From Cupriavidus pauculus (lineage in GTDB: Bacteria > Pseudomonadota > Gammaproteobacteria > Burkholderiales > Burkholderiaceae), in the NCBI RefSeq assembly GCF_008801835.1, contig NZ_VZOW01000001.1:1-64000 (forward strand): DNA of 64,000 bases, given 5' to 3'. Position numbers and translations under genes: made by a program. Below the pieces are notes generated by a model. It was not told the DNA's origin. It made no database searches and saw only the letters and a list, made by a program, of their open reading frames with translations. Below are positions 35,942 to 44,488 of the stretch, piece after piece; position 1 is the first letter of the stretch, and every line of letters starts with the position of its first letter.

Positions 35942-37006
35942 ATGCAAACGGATTTTTCGACGCCTTCGCCACAGCCCGTGCGACGGCCCGCGTGGCTTGC
36001 GGCCATGGGCTGGATGCTGGCCCTGGCGCTGCTGTGCGCCGTGCCCGCGCTGCTGACCGCCGACAGCGACAAGTACTACATCGAGCTGCTCAGCAAAGTC
36101 ATGATCATGGCGATCTTTGCGCTGTCGCTGCAGTTGCTGATCGGTTATACAGGCCTGGTCAGCCTGGGGCACGCGGCGTATTTTGCGATGGCCGCCTACG
36201 CCACGGCGCTGCTTGCGCCCCAGAGCGGCGCGGGCAACGGCTGGCTGCTGATGCTCGGCGCGGTGGGCGCAGCCGGTGCGCTGGCGCTGGTGGTCGGGGC
36301 GTTGGTACTGCGCACGCGCGGCGTCTACTTCATCATGGTCACGCTCGCGTTTGCGCAGATGGTCTATTTCGTGTTCCACGACACCAAGATCGCGGGCGGC
36401 AGCGACGGCACCTATATCTATTTCCGGCCCGAATTCGGGCTGTTTTCGGCGCGTCCGCTGACCGTCAACGAGCCGGTGCAGTTCTATTGGCTGGTGCTGG
36501 CGGCGCTGGTGCTGACGGTGGGGCTGCTGGCGTTGATCCTGCGCTCGCGCTTCGGCCACGCGCTGGTGGGCATTCGCCATAACGAGCAGCGCATGCGGGC
36601 GGCCGGCTACGCCACGTATCGCTATCAACTGGGCGCCTTTGTAGTGGGCGGCATGCTGGCCGGGCTGGCCGGCTATCTCTATGCCATCCAGTTTGGCTTC
36701 GTGAATCCGGAGATCGCCTCGTGGCATCAATCCGGCAACGCGATGTTGATGGTCATCCTGGGCGGCGTCGGCAGCCTGGCGGGGGCGGTGCTCGGGGCCT
36801 TCTCGTTCGTGCTGCTGGCTGAATGGTCGGCAGCGCTGACCAAGCATTGGCAATTGCTGATGGGCGCCTTCATCATCGCCGCCGTAGCGCTGCTGCCGCG
36901 CGGGCTGGTCAGCGTGCCGGCCGTGGTGCGGCAGCGTGCGCCTCGCCGCGTGCGCCGCGGCCCGGATACTGCCGAGTCCAATGCCCGCAGCCGGGAGGCG
37001 ATATGA
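35942..37006 (+). CDS. ABC transporter permease, LivM family
   Basis: A 354-residue membrane protein starting 15 bases after the LivH-type stop. Family traits: ALSLQLLIGYTGLVSLGHAAYFAMAAYATALL and VGIRHNEQRMRAAGYATYRYQLGAFVVGGMLAGLAGYLYA. The C terminus is Arg-rich (RQRAPRRVRRGPDTAES). Its stop overlaps the ATPase start (ATGA). Confidence 0.92.
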   Translation: MQTDFSTPSPQPVRRPAWLAAMGWMLALALLCAVPALLTADSDKYYIELLSKVMIMAIFALSLQLLIGYTGLVSLGHAAYFAMAAYATALLAPQSGAGNGWLLMLGAVGAAGALALVVGALVLRTRGVYFIMVTLAFAQMVYFVFHDTKIAGGSDGTYIYFRPEFGLFSARPLTVNEPVQFYWLVLAALVLTVGLLALILRSRFGHALVGIRHNEQRMRAAGYATYRYQLGAFVVGGMLAGLAGYLYAIQFGFVNPEIASWHQSGNAMLMVILGGVGSLAGAVLGAFSFVLLAEWSAALTKHWQLLMGAFIIAAVALLPRGLVSVPAVVRQRAPRRVRRGPDTAESNARSREAI

Positions 37007-37788
37007 GTCCAGGCATGTCCGCGCCAGTCATGGAAGCGCATATGCTGTCGCGCCGTTTTGGCGGACTGACGGCGGTGAACCAGGTCGATCTGTCATTGCA
37101 CCTGAACGAGATCCACGCCGTGATCGGCACCAATGGCGCAGGCAAATCGACGCTGATCAACATGCTGTCGGGCGAATTGCCGCCGACGGAAGGGCGCCTG
37201 CAACTGCAGGGGCAGGACGTCACCGGCTGGCCGCAGCCGAAGCTGGCGCGACACGGCGTGGGCCGCAGCTATCAACGCAACAACATCTTCCTGCCGCTGA
37301 CCGTGCGCGAGAACTGTCGTCTGGCGGCGCAATCGCGCGCCCAGCGCGCCTGGCGTTTCTGGGAGCCCGCGCAGGCCTGCCGCACCAGCCGCGGCCTTGC
37401 CGACGACGCGCTCGAGCGGGCCGGGCTGGCCGCGCACGCGGAACGCTTGGCCAGCGAACTCGCCCACGGCCAGAAGCGGCAATTGGAGGTGGCGATGTGC
37501 CTGGCCACGGAGCCCGTGGCGTTGCTGCTGGACGAGCCGCTGGCCGGGATGGGTGCGGAGGAGTCGTCGCGCATGCTGGAACTGCTGCGCGGTTTGCGCG
37601 AAGAACATGCCATCCTGCTCGTCGAGCATGATATGGAAGCCGTGTTCGCCGTGGCCGACCGCATCACCGTGATGGTCAACGGCACCGTGATCGCGTCGGG
37701 CGATCCCGCCAGCATCCGCGCCAACCGCGAGGTGCAGTTGGCCTATCTTGGCGAAGAAGGCGACACGCATGGGGAGCCGCGCGCATGA
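37003..37788 (+). CDS. ABC transporter ATP-binding protein, LivG family
   Basis: A 261-residue ATPase. Walker A GTNGAGKSTLINMLSG, the LivG-type GVGRSYQRNNIFLPLTVRENCRLA, signature region ELAHGQKRQLEVAMCLA, and Walker B ALLLDEPLAGMGAEE. The usual LSGG is replaced by AHGQ, which is common in this subfamily. The ATG at 37003 overlaps the upstream stop; its own stop overlaps the next ATG. Confidence 0.92.
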   Translation: MSPGMSAPVMEAHMLSRRFGGLTAVNQVDLSLHLNEIHAVIGTNGAGKSTLINMLSGELPPTEGRLQLQGQDVTGWPQPKLARHGVGRSYQRNNIFLPLTVRENCRLAAQSRAQRAWRFWEPAQACRTSRGLADDALERAGLAAHAERLASELAHGQKRQLEVAMCLATEPVALLLDEPLAGMGAEESSRMLELLRGLREEHAILLVEHDMEAVFAVADRITVMVNGTVIASGDPASIRANREVQLAYLGEEGDTHGEPRA

Positions 37789-38498
37789 GCGACGCCATCA
37801 TCGACGCCACCGCCATCCACGCCTGGTACGGATCGAGCCATGTTTTGCGCGGCGTGGACTTCCGCGTGGGCGCGGGCGAAACAGTGGGGCTGCTGGGCCG
37901 CAATGGCATGGGCAAGAGCACGCTGTTGCGCACGCTGCTGGGACAAGTGCGCGAACGTGACGGTCGGATCCACGTGGCCGGGCGCGACATGTCGCGCGCG
38001 CGGCCCCATGAAGTGGCGCGACTTGGCGTCGCCTACGTGCCGGAAGGGCGCGGCATCTTTCCGAACCTGAGCGTGCGCGAAAACCTGCTGATGGCGGCGC
38101 GGCCCGGCATTGGCGGGCGCAAGGACTGGGACGAAGCACGGGTGCTGGACTTGTTTCCGCGCCTTCGGGAGCGGCTGTCGCATGGCGGGCAGCAGTTGTC
38201 GGGCGGCGAGCAGCAGATGCTGTCGATCGGCCGCGCGCTGATGACCAATCCGGACTGCCTGATCCTTGATGAGGCCACCGAAGGGCTGGCGCCCAAGATC
38301 GTGCACGAGATCTGGGGCGTGATCGCCAGGATCCGCGCCACCGGCATCGCCTCGATCGTGGTGGATCGCAATTACCGCGCGGTGCTGGCGCATGCCGAGC
38401 GCGTGGTGGTGCTGGAGAAGGGCGCGGTCGTGATGGCGGCGCCAGCGGTGGAACTTGCCGCTGCACCCGCCGCGCTGGATCGCTATCTCGGCGTGTAA
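37785..38498 (+). CDS. ABC transporter ATP-binding protein, LivF family
   Basis: A 237-residue ATPase with Walker A GRNGMGKSTLLRTLLG, GVAYVPEGRGIFPNLSVRENL (LivF hallmark), signature LSGGEQQMLSIGRALM and Walker B CLILDEATEGLAP. Last gene of the ligase-hydrolase-importer operon, coupled by ATGA overlap to the LivG-type gene. Confidence 0.92.
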   Translation: MSDAIIDATAIHAWYGSSHVLRGVDFRVGAGETVGLLGRNGMGKSTLLRTLLGQVRERDGRIHVAGRDMSRARPHEVARLGVAYVPEGRGIFPNLSVRENLLMAARPGIGGRKDWDEARVLDLFPRLRERLSHGGQQLSGGEQQMLSIGRALMTNPDCLILDEATEGLAPKIVHEIWGVIARIRATGIASIVVDRNYRAVLAHAERVVVLEKGAVVMAAPAVELAAAPAALDRYLGV

Positions 38499-38874
38499 GC
38501 GGTCCTGTCACAAAAAGTGGTGTATCGTCAACCCGTGTCGCAACCTCGCAACGCTGCGGACCGTTGGGAATCCCACGCCGACGAGCCGTTTCAACCTTGA
38601 CCCGGCCGCGCTTCTTTCCGATGCTTGATCGGTCGCGTTACGCTTACGGGCGTTTCCATAGTGGTCGCCGCACGACACTTCATCTAGAATGCGCGCGTTT
38701 GTGCAACGCAATAGAAGCAGAGAAGGCCAACACGCCCCATCCGGGACCGGAACCGTTTGCGTGAGAGAAACTGTGCCTGATGTATCACTTCAACTGCATA
38801 TCTGGCCGGGCGTTCTGCCGGCGCGGTTGAACCCAGGCATGGGAGGCGCAAGCTGGTCCAGCTGACCCAAATAC
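38499..38874. other. Intergenic region before kup
   Basis: A 376-base gap. TAGAAT at 38685-38690 may be a -10 box for kup, but no convincing -35 box was found. No clear terminator for the importer operon and no riboswitch pattern I recognise. No gene was supported. Confidence 0.45.
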
Positions 38875-40773
38875 ATGACTCCATCCACAACCAGCCACTA
38901 CTACGTCGATAGCCCGAGCACTCGTGCGCTCGTGATCGGCGCGATCGGTGTCGTCTTCGGCGATATCGGCACCAGCCCCCTGTATGCCCTCAAGGAATGC
39001 TTCAGCAAGGACCACGGCATTCCGTTCAGCGCCGAGGCCGTGCTTGGCATCATCTCGCTGCTGTTCTGGGCCATGATCATCGTGGTCTCGATCAAGTACG
39101 TATTGTTTGTGATGCGTGCCGACAACGATGGCGAAGGCGGCGTGCTGGCGCTGATGGCGCTGGCGTTACGCACCGCCGCGCCGCGCTCGCGCATGGCCAA
39201 GGTGATCATGATGTCGGCCATCTTCGGCGCCTGCATGTTCTATGGCGATGCGGTGATCACGCCGGCCATTTCCGTGCTGTCGGCCGTGGAAGGCCTGGAA
39301 ATCGCCGCGCCGGGTTTATCGCATTTCGTCCTGCCGATCACGGTGTCGATCCTGTGCGTGCTGTTCCTGATCCAGCGCCACGGCACCAGCGCCGTCGGCA
39401 AGCTGTTCGGGCCGATCATGGTCGCGTGGTTCCTGGCGCTGGGCGGGCTGGGCATTTTCAACCTGATGCAGTCGCCGGAAATCCTCAAGGCGATCAATCC
39501 CTGGTACGGCATTTCGTTCCTGATCGACCATTCGCTGCAGGCGTTTATCGTGCTGGGCAGCGTCTTCCTGGTGCTGACCGGCGCCGAAGCGCTCTATATC
39601 GACATGGGCCACTTCGGCGCCAAGCCGATCCGTTACGGCTGGTTCATGATGGTCATGCCGTGCCTGATGCTCAATTATTTTGGCCAGGGCGCGATGCTTT
39701 TGGGCAACCCCTCGTCGATCGAGAATCCGTTCTTCCTGATGGTGCCGGAACTGCTGCAGTTGCCGATGGTGCTGCTGGCCACCGCGGCCACGGTGATCGC
39801 GTCGCAGGCGGTGATTTCGGGCGCGTTCTCGCTCACCAGCCAGGCCATCCAGTTGGGCTTCCTGCCGCGCATGCGCATCCAGTACACCTCGGCAGCCGAA
39901 ATCGGCCAGATCTACATGCCGGTGATCAACTGGGTGCTGCTGCTGCTGGTGATCTGCGTGGTGTTGTCGTTCAAGAAATCCGAGAATCTGGCCGCGGCCT
40001 ACGGCATCGCCGTGACCACCACGATGCTGATCACCACGTTCCTGGCCGTCATCGTCATGCGCCGGTTCTGGAAATGGAATCGCGTGCTGGTGACCGTGCT
40101 AGGCATGGTGTTCCTGATCGTCGATTTGTCATTCTTCGCGGCCAATCTGCTCAAGGTGGCCGAAGGCGGCTGGTTCCCGCTGCTGATGGGTTCGCTGGCG
40201 TTCTTCCTGCTGATGACGTGGCATAGCGGCCGCAAGCTGCTGCGCGCGCGCAGCCTCGAAGACGGCATTCCGCTGGAGCCGTTCATCGCCGGCCTGCTGG
40301 CCCATCCGCCGCACCGCGTGGAAGGCACGGCCGTGTTTTTGACGGGCAGCACGGAATCGGTGCCGGTATCGCTGCTGCACAACCTGAAGCACAACCGGGT
40401 GCTGCACGAGCGCGTGGTGTTCCTGTGTTTTGTCACGCGCGATATTCCGTACGTGGACGACGACCATCGCCTGACCTGCAAGGACCTGGGCGGCGGCGTG
40501 TTCATCCTCAAGTCCGAATACGGCTTCAAGGAAACCCCCGACGTGCAGCGCGTGCTGGACCTCGCTCAGCGCAAGCTGGACATGCATTTCGAGCTGATGG
40601 AGACCTCGTTCTTCATCGCGCGCGAATCGGTCATTCCATCCAAGCTGCCCGGCATGTCGATGTGGCGCGAAAGCCTGTTTGCGTGGATGCATCAGAACGG
40701 CGCCAAGCCGTCCGATTTCTTCTCTATTCCGGCCAATCGCGTAGTGGAGCTCGGGACGAAGGTCGAAATCTGA
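38875..40773 (+). CDS. kup: Low-affinity potassium uptake protein
   Basis: A 632-residue K+/H+ symporter of the Kup/HAK family with twelve predicted membrane helices and a C-terminal cytoplasmic domain. Motifs [22 protein letters not shown] at residue 20-40, [21 protein letters not shown] near 120, and [23 protein letters not shown] near 310 are family hallmarks. No strong ribosome site precedes the ATG. Single gene with a terminator shared with tex. Confidence 0.95.
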   Translation: MTPSTTSHYYVDSPSTRALVIGAIGVVFGDIGTSPLYALKECFSKDHGIPFSAEAVLGIISLLFWAMIIVVSIKYVLFVMRADNDGEGGVLALMALALRTAAPRSRMAKVIMMSAIFGACMFYGDAVITPAISVLSAVEGLEIAAPGLSHFVLPITVSILCVLFLIQRHGTSAVGKLFGPIMVAWFLALGGLGIFNLMQSPEILKAINPWYGISFLIDHSLQAFIVLGSVFLVLTGAEALYIDMGHFGAKPIRYGWFMMVMPCLMLNYFGQGAMLLGNPSSIENPFFLMVPELLQLPMVLLATAATVIASQAVISGAFSLTSQAIQLGFLPRMRIQYTSAAEIGQIYMPVINWVLLLLVICVVLSFKKSENLAAAYGIAVTTTMLITTFLAVIVMRRFWKWNRVLVTVLGMVFLIVDLSFFAANLLKVAEGGWFPLLMGSLAFFLLMTWHSGRKLLRARSLEDGIPLEPFIAGLLAHPPHRVEGTAVFLTGSTESVPVSLLHNLKHNRVLHERVVFLCFVTRDIPYVDDDHRLTCKDLGGGVFILKSEYGFKETPDVQRVLDLAQRKLDMHFELMETSFFIARESVIPSKLPGMSMWRESLFAWMHQNGAKPSDFFSIPANRVVELGTKVEI

Positions 40774-40789
40774 GCGCCGACGCCGCATG

Positions 40790-40816
40790 AAAAAAACGCC
40801 CGCAAGGGCGTTTTTT
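40790..40816. terminator. Bidirectional terminator between kup and tex
   Basis: AAAACGCCC-GCAA-GGGCGTTTT with A tract upstream and six T downstream works on both strands; the two genes are convergent. Confidence 0.9.
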
Positions 40817-40840
40817 CGTTAGGCGAGGGCAGCGGCGGAA

Positions 40841-43210
40841 CTAGCGCTTGAGCTTGGCGAATGCCGCGGCCATGGCGCCTTGCGTTTCCACTTCGCGGCG
40901 ATTGCCACCGCCCCGGTTGGCCCCGGATCCGCCCCCGTTGCGCTGGCCGGGACGGTCCGCGGTGCGGTCGCCGCCGCCAACGCGCGCAGCGGTCTGGCCC
41001 GGCTCGTCGTCCAGGCGCATCGTCAGGCCGATACGGTTGCGCTTGACGTCGACCTCCATCACCTTGACTTTGACGATCTGGCCGGCCTTGACCACCTCAT
41101 GCGCATCCTTGACGAACTTGGTGGACAGCGCCGAGATATGGACCAGACCGTCCTGATGCACGCCGATATCGACGAACGCGCCAAAGGCCGCCACGTTTGT
41201 GACGACGCCTTCGAGAATCATGCCCGGCTGCAGGTCCTTGACGTCTTCCACACCGTCCTGGAACGTCGCGGTCTTGAACTCGGGGCGCGGGTCGCGGCCC
41301 GGTTTTTCGAGTTCGGCAAGGATGTCACGCACCGTCGGCAGGCCGAACTTGTCGTCTGCGAACTGTTGCGCCGAGATGCCGCGCAGGGCTTCGCGGTTGC
41401 CCATCACATCGGGCAGGCCGCGCTTGATATGTTCGAGGATGCGCTGCACCACCGGATAGGCCTCCGGGTGGACCGACGAACGATCGAGAGGATTATCGCC
41501 ATCGTTGATGCGCAGGAAGCCGGCGGCCTGTTCGAACGTCTTGTCGCCCAGGCGCGGCACTTTCTTGAGCGCGTCGCGATTGACGAACGCGCCGTTGGCG
41601 TCGCGGAATTCGACGATGTTGCGCGCCAGCACCGAGTTCAGGCCGGACACGCGCGCCAGCAGCGGCGCCGACGCCGTATTCACGTCCACGCCAACCGCGT
41701 TCACGCAGTCTTCCACCACGGCGTCCAGCGCACGCGCCAGCTCGCGCTGGTTCACGTCGTGCTGATACTGGCCCACGCCGATCGATTTGGGATCGATCTT
41801 GACCAGTTCGGCCAGCGGATCCTGCAGGCGTCGTGCGATCGACACCGCGCCGCGCAGGGAAACGTCGAGATCGGGGAATTCCTTGGCCGCCAGCTCGGAG
41901 GCCGAATACACCGACGCACCGGCCTCGCTCACGACGATCTTGGTCAGCTTGAGCTCCGGCGCGCCCTTCATCAGGTCCTGCACGAGCTTGTCTGTCTCGC
42001 GGCTGGCGGTGCCGTTGCCGATCGAGCACAGCGCCACGTTGTGCTGCTTGGCCAGACGCGCCAGCGTGGCCAGCGAGCCGGCCCAGTCGCGGCGCGGTTC
42101 ATGCGGATAGATCGTGGCGGTCTCGAGCAGCTTGCCCGTGGCGTCGACCACAGCGACCTTGCAGCCGGTACGGATGCCCGGATCGATGCCCATCACGGCC
42201 TTCGGACCGGCCGGCGCGGCCAGCAGCAGTTCGTGCAGATTGCGTCCGAACACCTTGATTGCCTCGGCCTCGGCCGATTCACGCAGTTGCGTGAGCAATT
42301 CGGTTTCCAGGTGCGGCTGCACCTTGACGCGCCAGCACCAGCGGCACACGTCGGACAGCCATTTGTCGGCCGGACGGTTCTGGTTCTGAATGCCGACGTG
42401 GCGCGCGATCATGCCTTCGCACGGATGCGGCACCATTGCGTCCTGCTCTTCGCCCAGGCCCAGCTTGACCATCAGCACGCCTGCATTGCGGCCGCGGAAC
42501 AGCGCCAGCGCGCGGTGCGACGGCACGGTGCGAATCGTTTCGCTGTACTGGTAGTAGTCGCGGAACTTTTCTTCCTCGGCGGTTTCCTTGCCTTCCATGA
42601 CAGAGGACGACACCACGCCGTTGTTCCACAGGTGTTCGCGCAGCTTGCCCAGCAGTTCGGCTGTTTCACCAAATTGCTCGGAAAGAATATCGCGCGCGCC
42701 GTCGAGCGCGGCCTTCCCGTCGGGCACGCCGCCATCGGCGGTCGGGTTGCCGTTGACGTACTTGGCGGCCTCGGCCTGCGGGTCGAGCGTAGGGTCGGCC
42801 AGCAACGCCTGGGCCAGCGGTTCCAGCCCGCACTCGCGCGCGATCTGGGCGCGCGTGCGCCGGCGCGGCTTGTAGGGCAGGTACAGGTCTTCGAGCGTCT
42901 GCTTGGTGTCGGCCGCTTCGATGGCCGCGCGCAGTTCGTCGGTAAGCTTGCCTTGTTCTTCGATCGACGCCAGGATGGTGGCGCGCCGATCTTCCATGTC
43001 TCGCAGGTATAGCAGCCGCTCTTCGAGCGTACGCAACTGCGTATCGTCGAGGTTGCCCGTCACTTCCTTGCGGTAGCGGGCGATGAACGGCACCGTGGCG
43101 CCTTCGTCCAGCAGGTTGACGGCAGCCGCCACCTGGCGAGGTTGCACAGTCAGTTCGGCCGCGATCAGCGACACAATCTTTTGCAGCACGGAAGCAGGCA
43201 GATTGGACAT
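40841..43210 (-). CDS. tex: Tex-family RNA-binding transcription accessory protein
   Basis: A 789-residue protein with the full Tex layout: N-terminal helix-turn-helix region ([38 protein letters not shown]), YqgF-like RNase-H-fold domain ([17 protein letters not shown]), helix-hairpin-helix repeats ([34 protein letters not shown]), and a C-terminal S1 domain ([34 protein letters not shown]). The tail is Gly/Arg-rich. Tex acts in transcription and RNA handling; the detailed role is unsettled. Confidence 0.95.
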   Translation of the reverse strand: MSNLPASVLQKIVSLIAAELTVQPRQVAAAVNLLDEGATVPFIARYRKEVTGNLDDTQLRTLEERLLYLRDMEDRRATILASIEEQGKLTDELRAAIEAADTKQTLEDLYLPYKPRRRTRAQIARECGLEPLAQALLADPTLDPQAEAAKYVNGNPTADGGVPDGKAALDGARDILSEQFGETAELLGKLREHLWNNGVVSSSVMEGKETAEEEKFRDYYQYSETIRTVPSHRALALFRGRNAGVLMVKLGLGEEQDAMVPHPCEGMIARHVGIQNQNRPADKWLSDVCRWCWRVKVQPHLETELLTQLRESAEAEAIKVFGRNLHELLLAAPAGPKAVMGIDPGIRTGCKVAVVDATGKLLETATIYPHEPRRDWAGSLATLARLAKQHNVALCSIGNGTASRETDKLVQDLMKGAPELKLTKIVVSEAGASVYSASELAAKEFPDLDVSLRGAVSIARRLQDPLAELVKIDPKSIGVGQYQHDVNQRELARALDAVVEDCVNAVGVDVNTASAPLLARVSGLNSVLARNIVEFRDANGAFVNRDALKKVPRLGDKTFEQAAGFLRINDGDNPLDRSSVHPEAYPVVQRILEHIKRGLPDVMGNREALRGISAQQFADDKFGLPTVRDILAELEKPGRDPRPEFKTATFQDGVEDVKDLQPGMILEGVVTNVAAFGAFVDIGVHQDGLVHISALSTKFVKDAHEVVKAGQIVKVKVMEVDVKRNRIGLTMRLDDEPGQTAARVGGGDRTADRPGQRNGGGSGANRGGGNRREVETQGAMAAAFAKLKR

Positions 43211-43386
43211 CGAGAAAACGAGTCAGTCGAAAGCGGGGCATTGTGCCACAAGCGGGATGGGGTTCCGGTGACGGAAAGGCAGCTTTTCCACCGCCTTTTC
43301 GCAGCGCGCGGGCGTGGCGCCACGTGGACACATATTGCAACTTTCGTGTCGGCGTCCGAGGTGGCCCCGGATGCTAGAATCCGGGC

Positions 43387-44157
43387 ATGATCGTCAAGCC
43401 CCATTCGGCCGCCATGGCTGCCCCGGTTACCGTAACGCTTTCCTCCCTCGTGCTGGCGACGATGCTGCTGGCGGTTGCGCCGCGCATCGCGCACGCACAG
43501 GCATCCGCACCCGGATCGCAGCCGTCCGCGGCAGCGATTCCAGCCGATCCTGGCCAGCCCCGCGATTTCGAGGCCGAACGCAAGGCCATCAGCGATTCCC
43601 GCGCCTGGACCAACTATCGTTTTTCCGTGGCTGAGCGCGCGTGCTACAGCAAGTTCCTGGTCAATCATTGCATCGAGAAGGCCAAGGACGCGCAGCGCGA
43701 AGAACTGCATGTGCTGCGCGCGAAGGATCTGGAAATCGGCGATGCCGAGCGTGCCTACAAGGCCGCGAAGCGCGATCGCGAACAGGCCATTCGCCGCGCC
43801 GAATACGAGGCCGGCCAGCCGGGCCGGGCCGCCAACGAGCAGGCGAGCCGCGAAGCCTTCGACCGCAAGCAGCAGGAACAGGCGTTACGCGATGCGCAGG
43901 CCAACGCGCAGGCGCCGCAACGCGCCGCCAACGCTGAGGCCTATCAGAAGAAGCAGGACGACTTCAATGCGCGCGTGAACGAGGCCCAGCAGAAGGGGGC
44001 CGAGCAGGCGCGCCAGCGGCAGGAAAATGCCAAGGCGTACCAGCAGAAGCAGGCCGATGCCGTGCAACGCCAGAAGGATCTGGACGAGCGCCGTGCCCGC
44101 GCCGCGGAAAAGCAGAAAGAAGGCCAGGGTTCGACGCCGAGTCCGTTTGGATTCTGA
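43387..44157 (+). CDS. Exported Ala/Gln-rich coiled-coil protein
   Basis: A 256-residue protein with a signal peptide (VTLSSLVLATMLLAVAPRIAHAQA) and two Cys near residue 80-95 (ERACYSKFLVNHCIEKAK). From about residue 100 on it is one long charged helix with repeated EAYQKKQ and QRQENAKAYQQKQ units (RAANAEAYQKKQDDFNARVNEAQQK). It ends PSPFGF. I recognise no enzymatic domain. It may bridge or scaffold in the periplasm. ATG 43387 is used; the second Met at residue 10 is an alternative. Confidence 0.8.
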   Translation: MIVKPHSAAMAAPVTVTLSSLVLATMLLAVAPRIAHAQASAPGSQPSAAAIPADPGQPRDFEAERKAISDSRAWTNYRFSVAERACYSKFLVNHCIEKAKDAQREELHVLRAKDLEIGDAERAYKAAKRDREQAIRRAEYEAGQPGRAANEQASREAFDRKQQEQALRDAQANAQAPQRAANAEAYQKKQDDFNARVNEAQQKGAEQARQRQENAKAYQQKQADAVQRQKDLDERRARAAEKQKEGQGSTPSPFGF

Positions 44158-44216
44158 GTCGACCACCAGGTCAGGCGCGGCCCTATCGCCGGCGTCGATG
44201 AGCAGGGAAGCGCATC

Positions 44217-44420
44217 ATGGATGAAAACCTCAACACGCTGGAAAGACAGATCATTGAATTGCAAATCGAGCATCGCGATCTCGACTTCCTGATCGATCGT
44301 CTGTCCGCTGACCCGCACCACGATGAGCTGCAGTTGCGTCGCCTGAAAAAGCGCAGGCTGAAGCTCAAGGACGCCATCACGCTGCTGCAGCTCCATCTGG
44401 AACCCGACGTGCCCGCCTGA
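44217..44420 (+). CDS. YdcH-family small protein (DUF465)
   Basis: A 67-residue all-helical protein: LERQIIELQIEHRDLDFLIDRLS, then LRRLKKRRLKLKDAITLLQ, the standard DUF465 pattern of two helices with a basic second helix. Function unknown in the family. Lies between the coiled-coil gene and a helicase gene on the same strand. Confidence 0.88.
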   Translation: MDENLNTLERQIIELQIEHRDLDFLIDRLSADPHHDELQLRRLKKRRLKLKDAITLLQLHLEPDVPA

Positions 44421-44488
44421 CATCGCTCGCGTTGCACTTTTCCTGCCCGGCGATGTGCCGCCGCAGGTATCAAAGAAAAATCCCCACC

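Noticed and set aside
38851..38863. AGCTGG-T-CCAGCT repeat just before kup
   Set aside because: A one-base loop cannot form a hairpin and no regulator is suggested; likely chance.
40880..43012. A plus-strand open frame of 710 codons opposite tex
   Set aside because: His/Arg/Gly-rich shadow without a ribosome site or domain.
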